From Microbacterium sp. BH-3-3-3 (GTDB lineage: Bacteria; Actinomycetota; Actinomycetes; Actinomycetales; Microbacteriaceae): a stretch of DNA of 64,000 nucleotides. Numbering within the stretch: the first letter of the stretch is position 1; the number at the start of each line of letters is the position of its first letter. Position numbers and translations under genes: made by a program. Below are positions 27,783 to 36,460 of this stretch, in pieces. Location of the stretch: NCBI RefSeq assembly GCF_001792815.1, contig NZ_CP017674.1:3444492-3508491 (forward strand). The letters run 5' to 3'. The notes below the pieces were generated by a model. The model was not told where the DNA came from, ran no database searches, and worked only from the letters and a program-made list of their open reading frames with translations.

Positions 27783-28487
27783 ATGACCCGAACCACACCG
27801 CCGCCCCCGCGGCCTCGGTCGGCGCAGCCTCGGTCGGCGCAGCAGCGGCGCCGTCGCAGGGAGCAGCTCGCGACGTGGATCACCCTGTCGGTGGTCGTCG
27901 TCATCTGCGCGGCCGTCGGCGTCGGCGCGTACGCGATGGCGAACTCCTGGTGGGTCGTCGAGGATCCCGCGCCGTCGGCCGACCAAGAGCTGTCGGACGG
28001 ACAATCCCGATTCGACCGCGCCGGGACCGACTTCTTCAACCGGCAGCGCGCCGTCGTCATCGATCTGACGACCTCGGCGTCGGCCAGCGACCTGGGCCTT
28101 CCCGCCGACGCGGACACGCCGGTGGAGACCCTCGTGCCGCTCACGGTGACGGTGCGGGCCGACGGGGAGTCCCGGGATTTCTCGGGCGTGACGTGGTTCG
28201 CGCTCGCGACGGGCGGCGATCGCCTGTCGGCGGTGAGCGTGCAGCCGGCCTCGAGCACGACGTGGGTCAGCATCCGCGCCGACCTCGAGCAACGGGCGGC
28301 TCAGTGGGGATGGTCCGAGGCCGACGTCGCCACCCTCGCGCAACAGGTCGGCGACGCGGCCCGCGCCGAGGGCCAGGCGACCACGGCGAGCCTGCCGCCC
28401 ACGCCCCTCGGCAGCATCACGGTCTCGGCCCACGTCGCGGTCGACGCCGACGGGCGACTCTCGTTGCAGTACGTCTTCGCCCGCTGA
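27783..28487 (+). CDS. Single-pass membrane protein, extracytoplasmic domain
   Basis: A 234-residue protein of unknown family. The N-terminal 30 residues are Pro/Arg/Gln-rich and contain a duplicated PRSAQ motif. One membrane helix follows (TWITLSVVVVICAAVGVGAYA), then a ~175-residue domain that should lie outside the membrane. The domain has no cysteines or obvious catalytic motif. It stands between a tRNA terminator and other small unknown genes. Confidence 0.7.
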   Translation: MTRTTPPPPRPRSAQPRSAQQRRRRREQLATWITLSVVVVICAAVGVGAYAMANSWWVVEDPAPSADQELSDGQSRFDRAGTDFFNRQRAVVIDLTTSASASDLGLPADADTPVETLVPLTVTVRADGESRDFSGVTWFALATGGDRLSAVSVQPASSTTWVSIRADLEQRAAQWGWSEADVATLAQQVGDAARAEGQATTASLPPTPLGSITVSAHVAVDADGRLSLQYVFAR

Positions 28488-28613
28488 TCGGGCGAGGGTC
28501 GCGTGCGGCGCGAGGAACGGCATCCGGTTTGGCGTGGGGGAGATCGGCGCCCGCCGGGCCGTGGTCGTCCGAGAGGCGATGCGCGACCGGTCGTGACGAG
28601 CGAGAATGGTGCC

Positions 28614-28826
28614 ATGGGTCTTTTCGTGCAGCGTCCCGAAGAACCGAGCGAGTGGGCGGGCCTTCCCGGCGAGCCCCAGCGGCCGCGCAGTCGCGCCGAG
28701 GTCCTGCCCGACGACGCTCCACTCGACGTCGCGTCGCCCGCTCTGCTCGGGCTCGGTGAGACGTCGATCTCGTCGATCGAGATCCCGGTGACCGCCGTCG
28801 ACGACAGCACGTCGCCGGAGGAGTAG
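28614..28826 (+). CDS. Small acidic hypothetical protein
   Basis: A 70-residue acidic protein starting MGLFVQRPEEPSEWAGLPGE and ending DDSTSPEE. It has no membrane segment or signal peptide and looks largely disordered apart from SISSIEIPV. Codon use fits the genome, and the start has an in-frame ATG with weak upstream signals. No function is suggested. Confidence 0.5.
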   Translation: MGLFVQRPEEPSEWAGLPGEPQRPRSRAEVLPDDAPLDVASPALLGLGETSISSIEIPVTAVDDSTSPEE

Positions 28827-28913
28827 GGGGCGCGTTCGTCGGGGGTGAGCATGGCTTCGCTACGATCCCCTCAGCGCCCGCGTCGACGGGCCCGAGCCGG
28901 AAGCAGGTCACCC

Positions 28914-29327
28914 GTGAAGCGTTGGTCCCTCGTCGTCGCTGTCGTCGCCCTCCCGCTGCTGGTCGCGGGATGCACTCCCTCCGCGTCGGGCGACACGCCG
29001 GTGACGGGTTCGGGCGCGAGCCCCGCGGCGTCCATTGGCTCGCAGGCGCTTCCGCCGACCGTCGTCTCGCCCGGAGAACTCGACACTCGCGACGCGACGG
29101 TCGTCGTGGCGACCGCCCTCGTGCTCGCGGTGCCCGACGGCACCGAAGCCGAGTGGAGCGGGACGACGGCCGATCCCACGATCGCGGAGTTCTCGGCCGG
29201 CGGAGCGTCGGAGGGCGCCGTCTTCCGTCCGGGGTTCGAGGCGCGCAAGGTGGGCACCACGACGGCGACGCTCACCGGCCCCGACGGCCAGCAGATCGCG
29301 TTCACGATCTCGGTCGTCGCTCCCTGA
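28914..29327 (+). CDS. Lipoprotein, unknown function
   Basis: A 137-residue lipoprotein. KRWSLVVAVVALPLLVAGC is a lipoprotein signal peptide with lipobox LVAGC. The mature part begins with a Ser/Gly/Pro linker and then a beta-rich domain (TATLTGPDGQQIAFTISVVAP). The GTG at 28914 is chosen because GGAAGCAGG precedes it and a TACGAT -10 lies at 28861; the longer in-frame start would put 23 residues before the signal peptide. Convergent with a TetR gene. Confidence 0.78.
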   Translation: MKRWSLVVAVVALPLLVAGCTPSASGDTPVTGSGASPAASIGSQALPPTVVSPGELDTRDATVVVATALVLAVPDGTEAEWSGTTADPTIAEFSAGGASEGAVFRPGFEARKVGTTTATLTGPDGQQIAFTISVVAP

Positions 29328-29342
29328 CGGGAAAGCACGCGC

Positions 29343-29382
29343 GAGGACTCCGTCCGGGTACGTGCCTCACCGCGGGGTCCTC
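29343..29382. terminator. Possible terminator between convergent genes
   Basis: GAGGACTCCG (29343-29352) pairs with CGGGGTCCTC (29373-29382) with one G-U pair and a 20-base loop, between the lipoprotein gene and the TetR stop. Confidence 0.4.
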
Positions 29383-30061
29383 AGCGGGTGTTCGTGAGCC
29401 GCGCGGCCATTCCCTCGAGCAGAAGGTCGATGCTCATCTGCAGCTGCGTGTCGTCGAAATCGACGAGGTCGGCTCGAGCGAAGCGTCGAAGGGCCGGGAG
29501 GTGTGCGCTCTCCGCCTCGTCGAGTGCGAGACGCAGTTCCGGAACCTGCGGGTGCCCCGACGGCTGCTGCGCGATGAGTTGCTCGCGTGCCAGAGCGCCG
29601 GCCATGCTGGTGAGCGCCGCCAGACTACGGGCGGCGGTCTCGTCATCGAAACCGGCCTCCGTCATGATGCGCAGGGTGCGATCGACGGGCTCGAGGAGCG
29701 CGACGTTGGCAGCCGTGAGGCGCACGTACACGCCGAGACCCTTGGCGGCGAGCACGGCACCGTGCATCGACAGCGCCAGGAGTCGACACGCTTGCCGCCA
29801 ATCGGCATCCGGGGGAAGAGCAAGGGTGCCGAAGTTTCCGGTGAACGCCTCGAAGGCCACAGCCTGTCGAAGGGCGCCCACGTCGCTGACGTGATGATGC
29901 ACCGCCGCGCGGTCGACGCCGAGTCGGTCGGCGACGGCCTTGACGGTGATCGTCTCGGCGTCCAGGTCTCGCGCCGCCTCGACGATCCGGGCCGCGGTGA
30001 GTCCGGCGCGGGTGCCGCGCCCGCGCCGAGGCCCGTCCGGGGTCGTCTCGTCGTCGGTCAC
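29381..30061 (-). CDS. TetR family transcriptional regulator
   Basis: A 226-residue regulator with an N-terminal helix-turn-helix (AARIVEAARDLDAETITVKA, then RLGVDRAAVHHHVSD) and a C-terminal domain of the TetR_C_1 sort. It diverges from an SDR dehydrogenase, with a perfect palindrome between the two starts. The likely role is repression of the dehydrogenase gene and itself. The inducer is unknown. Confidence 0.88.
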   Translation of the reverse strand: MTDDETTPDGPRRGRGTRAGLTAARIVEAARDLDAETITVKAVADRLGVDRAAVHHHVSDVGALRQAVAFEAFTGNFGTLALPPDADWRQACRLLALSMHGAVLAAKGLGVYVRLTAANVALLEPVDRTLRIMTEAGFDDETAARSLAALTSMAGALAREQLIAQQPSGHPQVPELRLALDEAESAHLPALRRFARADLVDFDDTQLQMSIDLLLEGMAARLTNTR

Positions 30062-30086
30062 CCGTCTATCCTAGGCGTCGACGATT

Positions 30087-30106
30087 GTATTCACGGGCGT
30101 GAATAC
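30087..30106. promoter_or_regulatory. Perfect palindromic operator, TetR/SDR divergent promoter
   Basis: GTATTCAC (30087-30094) and GTGAATAC (30099-30106) are an 8-bp perfect inverted repeat around GGGC, 26 bases from the tetR start and 58 before the SDR start. It is a strong TetR operator candidate. Confidence 0.72.
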
Positions 30107-30163
30107 TTACTCTGAGCACGGTCGTCTCACTGGGGGACGCCGCCTCGACAGAAGGAGAACGCA

Positions 30164-31180
30164 ATGGCCGGGACATCGGGACACGTGACCGCCGACAGCA
30201 CCATCGGCTCATGGTTGGAGCATCCCGTCGGCGGCCCGCTGATCCGCGGACTCTTACGGGAGTCCGGAGTGGGCGATGACGTCCTGGGTCCCGTCCGGGG
30301 ACTCCCGCTGCAGCAGCTCGTGACGATGAGTCAGGGCAAGATGCCGCAATCCATGGTCGACGATCTGGTCTTGCGCGCGAACGACGGGGTCGTTCCGCCG
30401 TCGGGGGACTCGGCGGGATGGGTGGAGAAGATCACACCGGGTCGATTCGCGGGGAAGACGATCGTCGTCACCGGTGCCGCCGGCGGGATCGGTCGTGCGA
30501 CGGCCGTGCGCATCGCGCGAGAGGGTGGTCGGGTCGTGGCGATCGACATCAGCGGCGACCGGCTCGCCGAGACCGCGGCCGCCGCCGAGGGCGCCGAGAT
30601 GGTCGTCGTCGTGGGAGACATCACGCGGCAGCAGGACATCGACGAGATCGTCGCAGCCGCCGGGGAGCGCATCGACGGCCTGGCGAACGTCGCCGGCATC
30701 AACGACGACTTCTCGCCTCTGCACGAAACCAGTGACGAGATGTGGGATCGAGTGATCGGTATCAATCTCACCGGGGGCTTCAAGCTGTCGCGCGCCGTTG
30801 TTCCGCTCATGCTCGCGGCGGGGTCCGGGGCGATCGTGAACGTCACTTCCGAGGCGGGGCTGCGAGGCAACGCCTCCGGGAACGCGTACACGGTGTCCAA
30901 GCACGGCGTGATCGGTCTGACGCGGAGCGCCGCGTTCATGTACGGGCCGCAGGGGCTGCGCGTCAACGCGGTCGCACCGGGCGGCGTCGCCACCGGCATC
31001 CCGATGTCCGCCCACCCCTCTGTGGCAGGATCCGCCCGCCTGGCGCCGTTCCAGCAGGCGATCCCGACGATCGCCACCGCCGAGAAGCTCGCCGCGTCCA
31101 TCACGTTCCTGCTCAGCGACGACGCGGTGAACATCAACGGGGCGATCCTGCCCTCCGACGGCGGGTGGTCGGTGCAGTAG
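30164..31180 (+). CDS. SDR family oxidoreductase with N-terminal helical extension
   Basis: A 338-residue classical short-chain dehydrogenase preceded by an unusual ~85-residue N-terminal region. The SDR part starts near residue 98: VVTGAAGGIGRAT binds the cofactor, aspartate in VVAIDIS favours NAD, NVAGIN replaces the usual NNAG, and the catalytic Ser-Tyr-Lys is in NVTSEAG and YTVSK. The extension (STIGSWLEHPVGGPLIRGLL, then LPLQQLVTM) looks like a helical module. The substrate is not known. AGAAGGAG precedes the ATG. Expression is probably controlled by the divergent TetR. Confidence 0.88.
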   Translation: MAGTSGHVTADSTIGSWLEHPVGGPLIRGLLRESGVGDDVLGPVRGLPLQQLVTMSQGKMPQSMVDDLVLRANDGVVPPSGDSAGWVEKITPGRFAGKTIVVTGAAGGIGRATAVRIAREGGRVVAIDISGDRLAETAAAAEGAEMVVVVGDITRQQDIDEIVAAAGERIDGLANVAGINDDFSPLHETSDEMWDRVIGINLTGGFKLSRAVVPLMLAAGSGAIVNVTSEAGLRGNASGNAYTVSKHGVIGLTRSAAFMYGPQGLRVNAVAPGGVATGIPMSAHPSVAGSARLAPFQQAIPTIATAEKLAASITFLLSDDAVNINGAILPSDGGWSVQ

Positions 31181-31186
31181 TCGCCC

Positions 31187-31236
31187 GTGTCGAGGGGACG
31201 GGTGCCGCGGAGCGCGCAGACCCGTCTCCTCGACAC
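31187..31236 (+). terminator. Terminator after the SDR gene
   Basis: A 17-bp stem (31187-31203 with 31220-31236, one G-U pair) lies seven bases after the SDR stop codon. There is no long T-run. Confidence 0.7.
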
Positions 31237-31303
31237 CCGGCTCGGGCGGCCCGGTGACGTTCCTCGCGTCGGTACGGACCTGGATGCCGCGGAGTATTGC
31301 TGT

Positions 31304-31334
31304 GTGTTGTTTCGTGTTGTATCGTGTGGGAATC
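31304..31334 (+). promoter_or_regulatory. Direct repeats upstream of the fructose operon
   Basis: GTGTTGTTTC and GTGTTGTATC (31304-31323) are adjacent 10-bp direct repeats followed by a partial third, GTGTGGGAATC. They lie 16 bases before the DeoR GTG. DeoR/FruR regulators of sugar operons commonly bind such T/G-rich tandem repeats. Confidence 0.55.
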
Positions 31335-31349
31335 TTCGAAGGAGATCCC

Positions 31350-32132
31350 GTGTACGCAATGGAGCGCCAGCAGCTCATCGAGCGCGAACTGCGCGAGGTC
31401 GGACGCGTCAGCGTCATCGACCTGGCCCGCCGCTTCGACGTGACGACCGAGACCGTGCGTCGCGACCTCGACCGCCTCGAGGGCACCGGATCTCTGCGCC
31501 GCGTGCACGGTGGGGCGGTCGGTATCGACCGGGCCAGCACGGCGGAATCCTCGCTCACCGAGCGGCGTGAGCGCCGCGGTGACGCCAAGCGCGCGATCGC
31601 CGCCGAGGCGGCCGGCCTTCTCGGAGCGGACTTCCGCGGGTCGATCTTCCTCGACGGCGGAACGACGCCCGCCGCCGTGGCCGCGATGCTCCCCGCCGCG
31701 CTCGACGCCGGCTCCGGGGTCGAGGTCGTCACGCATTCGCTCGAGGCGGCGCACCTGCTCGCTGGCGAGGAGCGTCTCTCGCTCACCACCATCGGCGGAC
31801 GGGTACGCGGGGTGACCGCCGCGGCCGTCGGTGCGCACACCGTTCGCACCATCGGCCAGCTGCGCCCCGACATCGCCTTCGTCGGCACGAACGGTCTGAG
31901 CGCCGGCTTCGGGCTCAGCACGCCCGATCCCGACGAGGCCGCCGTCAAGACCGCCATCATCCAGTCGGCCCGTCGTGTCGTACTCGTCGCCGACGCGGCC
32001 AAGTTCGGAGAGGAACTGCTCGTGCGTTTCGCCCGACTCGACGAGATCGACGTGCTCGTCACCGACGCGGCCCCGCCCGCCCCGCTCGCGGAGGCCCTGG
32101 CCGACGCCGACGTCGAGGTGCGTGTCGCATGA
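31350..32132 (+). CDS. fruR: DeoR family regulator of the fructose operon
   Basis: A 260-residue DeoR protein. The N-terminal helix-turn-helix has the family signature RVSVIDLARRFDVTTETVRR followed by DLDRLEGTGSLRRVHGGA. The C-terminal sugar-phosphate sensor contains FLDGGTT and FVGTNGLS. GAAGGAG precedes the GTG at 31350. It is coupled to fruK by an ATGA overlap and leads fruK-fruA-ptsH. By analogy with corynebacterial FruR it should respond to fructose-1-phosphate or a related ester. Confidence 0.85.
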   Translation: MYAMERQQLIERELREVGRVSVIDLARRFDVTTETVRRDLDRLEGTGSLRRVHGGAVGIDRASTAESSLTERRERRGDAKRAIAAEAAGLLGADFRGSIFLDGGTTPAAVAAMLPAALDAGSGVEVVTHSLEAAHLLAGEERLSLTTIGGRVRGVTAAAVGAHTVRTIGQLRPDIAFVGTNGLSAGFGLSTPDPDEAAVKTAIIQSARRVVLVADAAKFGEELLVRFARLDEIDVLVTDAAPPAPLAEALADADVEVRVA

Positions 32133-33094
32133 TCGTCACCCTGACCGCCAACCCTTCGGCCGACCGCGCCGTGGTGCTCTCCGACGCCCTCGCCCCCGGT
32201 GAGGTACAGCGCGCGCTGTCGTCCCGCGAAGACGCCGGCGGCAAGGGCGTCAACGTCGCCCGCGTGGTCACGGCGGCCGGAGCCCCCGCGCGCGCCGTCG
32301 TCCCCGTCAACGCGCACGACCCGTACCGGATGCTGCTCGAAGACACCGCCATCGCCCTCGACCTGGTCGAGGTCGCGGGGCGCGCCCGGGCCAACCTCAC
32401 CATCACCGACCCGGCGGGCGAGACCACCAAGCTCAACCTGCCGGGTGCCGAGCTGTCCGGCGCCGAAGCCGAGGCCCTGGTCGCCGGCGTCGTCGCCGCG
32501 GCCGAGGGCGCCACGTGGCTCGTGCTCGCCGGATCGCTGCCGCCGGGCGTTCCGGCCTCGTTCTACGCCGATCTCATCACCGCGGTCCGCGTGCGCTGGG
32601 GCGCCGCCGCTCCGCGCGTCGCGGTCGACGCCTCGGGCCCGGCCCTGGCCGCCGTGGTCGCCACCGCCCGTCCCGACCTCATCAAGCCCAACCACGAAGA
32701 GCTCGCCGAGCTCGTCGGCGAAGACGCCGCCGGCGACGCCGATGTGCTCACCGAAGCGACCCGACGCGCACGCACGCTCGTGCCCGAGCGGGTGGCATCC
32801 GCCCTCGTGACCCTCGGGGCCGACGGTGCCCTGCTGTTCACGGCCGACGGCGCCTGGCGCGGTCGCGCCCCCCGAATCCAGGTCGCCAGCACGGTCGGCG
32901 CGGGCGACAGCTCGCTCGCCGGCTACCTGCTGGCCGACCTCGAGGGAGCCTCGGCTCCCGACCGTCTCGCGCGGAGCATCTCGTACGGAGCCGCCGCCGC
33001 GACCCTGCCGGGGACTCAGGCCCCGACACCGGCCGATCTGCCCGCGGGCACGATCGCCGTCTCCGACTTCTCCACCCACACCGCAACATCCTGA
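32129..33094 (+). CDS. fruK: 1-phosphofructokinase
   Basis: A 321-residue PfkB-family kinase that phosphorylates fructose-1-phosphate made by the downstream PTS. It has the N-terminal TANPSADRAV, glycine-rich DAGGKGVNVARV, KPNHEELAELVG and the C-terminal signature GAGDSSLAGYLL with the catalytic Asp. Adjacent fruA and fruR make the 1-phosphofructokinase assignment better than 6-phosphofructokinase or tagatose kinase. Confidence 0.92.
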   Translation: MIVTLTANPSADRAVVLSDALAPGEVQRALSSREDAGGKGVNVARVVTAAGAPARAVVPVNAHDPYRMLLEDTAIALDLVEVAGRARANLTITDPAGETTKLNLPGAELSGAEAEALVAGVVAAAEGATWLVLAGSLPPGVPASFYADLITAVRVRWGAAAPRVAVDASGPALAAVVATARPDLIKPNHEELAELVGEDAAGDADVLTEATRRARTLVPERVASALVTLGADGALLFTADGAWRGRAPRIQVASTVGAGDSSLAGYLLADLEGASAPDRLARSISYGAAAATLPGTQAPTPADLPAGTIAVSDFSTHTATS

Positions 33095-33113
33095 CCACGG
33101 AGGTCACCAGACA

Positions 33114-35168
33114 ATGTCCGACATCATCACCGCGGAGCTCGTCACCCTCGACGCGCCCCTGGGCACCGACAAGCAGTCGGTGATCCGTGCCCTGGCCGAG
33201 CGCGTCGTCGCGCAGGGTCGCGCGACCAGCGCCCAGGAACTCTTCGACGACGCCTGGGCCCGTGAGCAGAAGGACGAGACCGGCCTGCCCGGCGGCATCG
33301 GCATTCCGCACGCCCGCAGCGCCTCGGTCACCGAGCCGACCCTCGCGTTCGCGCGTCTGACGCCCGGGGTCGACTTCGGCGCCCCCGACGGCCCCGCCGA
33401 CATCGTGTTCCTCATCGCCGCGCCCGCCGGTGCCGACGAGGCCCACCTGGCGGTGCTGTCGCAGCTCGCGCGGAGCCTCATGAACAACGACTTCATGTCG
33501 GGTCTGCGCGCCGCGCAGACGCCCGCCGACGCCGTGCGCATCATCACGGATGCCGTGACCCCGGCCCCCGCCACAGCACCTGCCGCCGCGGCAGCCCCCG
33601 CCGCCACGCGCGCCGAGACCCGTGCCGCGGGCCGCACGAAGAAGATCGTGGCGGTCACCGCGTGCGCCACCGGCATCGCCCACACCTTCATGGCCGCCGA
33701 CGCGCTCACCGCCGCCGGCGCCGAGACCGAGGGCGTCGAGCTGATCGTGGAGCCGCAGGGCTCGAGCGGCTACAAGGCCCTGCCGCAGAGCGTCATCGAC
33801 GACGCCGACGCCGTGATCTTCGCGGTCGACGTCGACGTGCGCGAACCCCAGCGCTTCGCGGGCAAGCCCGTCGTGCGCGCCGGCGTCAAGCGCGGTATCG
33901 AGCAGCCGAAGCAGCTCATCGCCGAGGCCCTCGCCGCCAGCGACAACCCGAACGCCGCGCGCGTGCAGGGCGGTGCCGCCGGTGCGGGTGCCGCCGAGGC
34001 CCCCATCGCCCAGCAGTCGGTCGGGCGCCGCATCCAGCGGTGGCTGCTGACCGGTGTCAGCTACATGATCCCGTTCGTCGCCGGTGGCGGTCTGCTGATC
34101 GCCCTCGGGTTCCTGCTCGGCGGGTACCAGGTCACGCAGAACGCGGCCAACGTCATCATCCAGAACTCGCTGTGGGATCTGCCGACCGAAGGCATCACGT
34201 CGTCGTTCGGCCCGCTGGGCCAGTACCTCGGTTCGGTCGCGTTCATGATCGGGTCGACCTCGATGGGCTTCATCGTGGCCGTGCTCGCGGGCTTCATCGC
34301 CTACGCGATCGCCGATCGCCCCGGCATCGCCCCGGGCTTCGTCGCGGGTGCCGTCGCCGTGCTCATGAACGCCGGCTTCATCGGCGGCATCATCGGTGGT
34401 CTTCTCGCCGGTTTCATCGCCTGGTGGCTCGGTCGCTTCGACGCCCCGCGGTGGCTGCGCGGCCTCATGCCGGTGGTGATCGTGCCCTTCCTCGGCTCGA
34501 TCTTCGCCTCGGGGCTGATGATCCTCTTCCTCGGACGCCCGATCGCCTCGCTCATGGCCGCCCTCACCGAGGGCCTCACGGGCCTCGCGGGCAGCGGCGC
34601 CGGCGCGATCGTGCTGGGCGTGATCCTCGGTCTCATGATGTGCTTCGACCTCGGTGGCCCGGTCAACAAGGTCGCCTACGTCTTCGCCACCACGGGCCTC
34701 GCCGCCGCCACCCAGTCCAACACCACGCCGTACCTGATCATGGCCGCGGTCATGGCCGCGGGCATGGTGCCGCCGCTCGCGATGGCGCTGGCCTCGACCG
34801 TGCTCGCCCGCGGTCGGTTCACGCCGGTCGAGCGTGAGAACGGCGCCGCAGCGTGGCTGCTGGGTGCTTCGTTCATCTCCGAGGGCGCGATCCCGTTCGC
34901 CGCGGCCGACCCGCTGCGCGTCATCCCCGCCTCGATGGTGGGCGGTGCGATCACCGGTGGACTCAGCATGATCATCGGCGTGCAGTCGTTCGCCCCGCAC
35001 GGCGGCGTGTTCGTGTTCTTCGCGATCAACCCCTTCTGGGGTTTCGCGCTCGCAATCGCGTTGGGTACGGTCGTGACGGCGCTGATCGTCGTCGCGCTCA
35101 AGCGCATCGGCGCTCAGAAGGACCCGTCCGTCGCCGAGACCGCTCCCGCGGCCACGGTCGCCGCGTAA
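33114..35168 (+). CDS. fruA: PTS fructose-specific enzyme IIABC
   Basis: A 684-residue fused transporter that imports fructose as fructose-1-phosphate. EIIA covers residues 1-145 with the phospho-histidine at His66 (GIGIPHARS). A Pro/Ala linker leads to EIIB with Cys184 in VTACATGIAHTFMAA. EIIC, from about residue 300, has eight or more helices and the GGPVNKVAY motif. ACGGAGG precedes the ATG at 33114. HPr follows 28 bases later, so the phosphate donor is in the same operon. Confidence 0.94.
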   Translation: MSDIITAELVTLDAPLGTDKQSVIRALAERVVAQGRATSAQELFDDAWAREQKDETGLPGGIGIPHARSASVTEPTLAFARLTPGVDFGAPDGPADIVFLIAAPAGADEAHLAVLSQLARSLMNNDFMSGLRAAQTPADAVRIITDAVTPAPATAPAAAAAPAATRAETRAAGRTKKIVAVTACATGIAHTFMAADALTAAGAETEGVELIVEPQGSSGYKALPQSVIDDADAVIFAVDVDVREPQRFAGKPVVRAGVKRGIEQPKQLIAEALAASDNPNAARVQGGAAGAGAAEAPIAQQSVGRRIQRWLLTGVSYMIPFVAGGGLLIALGFLLGGYQVTQNAANVIIQNSLWDLPTEGITSSFGPLGQYLGSVAFMIGSTSMGFIVAVLAGFIAYAIADRPGIAPGFVAGAVAVLMNAGFIGGIIGGLLAGFIAWWLGRFDAPRWLRGLMPVVIVPFLGSIFASGLMILFLGRPIASLMAALTEGLTGLAGSGAGAIVLGVILGLMMCFDLGGPVNKVAYVFATTGLAAATQSNTTPYLIMAAVMAAGMVPPLAMALASTVLARGRFTPVERENGAAAWLLGASFISEGAIPFAAADPLRVIPASMVGGAITGGLSMIIGVQSFAPHGGVFVFFAINPFWGFALAIALGTVVTALIVVALKRIGAQKDPSVAETAPAATVAA

Positions 35169-35196
35169 TACCCCCGTCGAATCGAGAGGATTCACC

Positions 35197-35466
35197 ATGG
35201 CAGAACGTCAGGCCACCATCGCCAGCGCCTCGGGCCTCCACGCCCGTCCCGCGAAGCTCTTCGTGCAGGCCGTGCAGGAGAAGAAGATCCCCGTCACGAT
35301 CGCAGCCGAGGGCGGTGCCGACCTCAACGCCGGCAGCATCCTCTCGCTCATGGGCCTGGGTGCCGGTCACGGCACCGTCGTGACCCTGAAGGCCGAGGGC
35401 GACGGCGCCGAGCAGGCGCTCGACGAGCTCGTCGCTCTTCTCGAGACCGACCTCGACGCGCAGTAA
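35197..35466 (+). CDS. ptsH: Phosphocarrier protein HPr
   Basis: An 89-residue HPr. His15 in SGLHARPAK is the site phosphorylated by enzyme I; Ser47 in NAGSILSLMGLG aligns with the regulatory serine of Firmicutes, although actinobacteria are generally thought to lack HPr kinase. It is the last gene of fruR-fruK-fruA-ptsH, as in many actinobacteria. Enzyme I (ptsI) is not in the window. Confidence 0.94.
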   Translation: MAERQATIASASGLHARPAKLFVQAVQEKKIPVTIAAEGGADLNAGSILSLMGLGAGHGTVVTLKAEGDGAEQALDELVALLETDLDAQ

Positions 35467-35480
35467 GCACCGCGCGTCAC

Positions 35481-35524
35481 AACACCGGATGCCACGGGCC
35501 CCAGGGCTCGTGGCATCCGGTGTT
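35481..35524. terminator. Terminator of the fructose operon
   Basis: A perfect 16-bp stem (35481-35496 with 35509-35524), extended inside by GGGCC/GGGCT pairing. Both arms carry the GGATGCC/GGCATCC word. Confidence 0.88.
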
Positions 35525-35539
35525 TCGCGTACGGGTGGC

Positions 35540-35625
35540 GGGCCGAACTCCTGAGTTTCGCCGGTCGGTGCGGGCTGTCGGACGCCGAAGGGCCTGGGCG
35601 CGCGGGTTGTTCAGGAGTGTGGCCC
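35540..35625. repeat. Imperfect long inverted repeat
   Basis: GGGCC-GA-ACTCCTGA (35540-35554) faces TCAGGAGT-GT-GGCCC (35611-35625) with 13 of 15 pairs and a 56-base loop. It lies between the fructose operon terminator and the end of a convergent gene. It may be a second terminator or a repeat element. Confidence 0.4.
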
Positions 35626-35635
35626 GGTCCGGGCT

Positions 35636-36274
35636 TCAGACGTCGAGAGTGTCGCCCGGCTGCAGATCGACGAACGATCCGCCGTTCTGCTCCGCGGCCC
35701 AGGTGAGGCGCGCGGCGCCCATCTGCTTGCCCGCCGTCGACAGGGTCATGTCATGGGTGGCGAATACACGGTCGGGCTTGACGTCGAGGACGAAGTCGAT
35801 GGCGTCGCCGATCTTCAGCCACGGGGCACCGACGGGCGCGGCCAGCAGCTGCACCTTCGAGCGCTTCGGGACGGCATACGAATCGCCGGGGTAGTACAGC
35901 GCGTCGTTGACGAGCACGCCGACGTTGTCGACGTTCGGGATCGATTCGTGGATGACCGCGTGCGTCCCGCCGAAGAACTCCAGGTGGAAGGGGCCCACGT
36001 CGAGGCGATCGCCGGGGGAGACCGCGATGACGTCGAACCCGGCTGCCGCGTGCACCACGCCCTCGGGGCCGTAGATCGGAACGCCGGGGTGGGCCTTCTG
36101 CAGGCGCGTGAGGTGATCGGCCGTCCAGTGGTCGGCGTGTTCGTGGGTGATGACGACGCCGACGAGACCGACGAGGTCTTCGAGCGGCGAGGTGAAGCTC
36201 CCGGGGTCGACGACGAGGGTGTGTCCCGACTCGACGAGGACCAGGGCGGCGTGTTCGTGCTTCGTGAGGCGCAT
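35636..36274 (-). CDS. MBL-fold metal-dependent hydrolase
   Basis: A 212-residue metallo-beta-lactamase-fold protein of the UlaG/YtnP-like short type. The metal-binding signature is THEHADHW near residue 48, and FFGGTHAVIHESIP and YYPGDSYAVP provide further ligands. Start at 36274 gives MRLTKHEHAALVLVESG, the usual beginning; a longer upstream frame is not credible. The substrate is not known. It is convergent with the fructose operon and its promoter lies towards the tRNA-Glu gene. Confidence 0.85.
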   Translation of the reverse strand: MRLTKHEHAALVLVESGHTLVVDPGSFTSPLEDLVGLVGVVITHEHADHWTADHLTRLQKAHPGVPIYGPEGVVHAAAGFDVIAVSPGDRLDVGPFHLEFFGGTHAVIHESIPNVDNVGVLVNDALYYPGDSYAVPKRSKVQLLAAPVGAPWLKIGDAIDFVLDVKPDRVFATHDMTLSTAGKQMGAARLTWAAEQNGGSFVDLQPGDTLDV

Positions 36275-36415
36275 GGTCCCAGTGAACTCCGCGACCGCGC
36301 GGGCGGCAACCGCTGGCGGGGGAGGCGAAGTCGGGCTATCGCCTCTTCCGCCCGCCGCGTTCTCGCGGTACCGTGGCCGGACACGCCCGGGAGTTCGGTG
36401 GTTCCGGCCCCGATT

Positions 36416-36444
36416 TTGCGTGCGCGCAATTCGTGGTGCATACT
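36416..36444 (+). promoter_or_regulatory. Promoter of tRNA-Glu
   Basis: TTGCGT (36416-36421) and CATACT (36439-36444) are separated by 17 bases, placing the start about 10 bases before the tRNA. Confidence 0.6.
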
Positions 36445-36460
36445 TGAACGGTTGCGAAGC

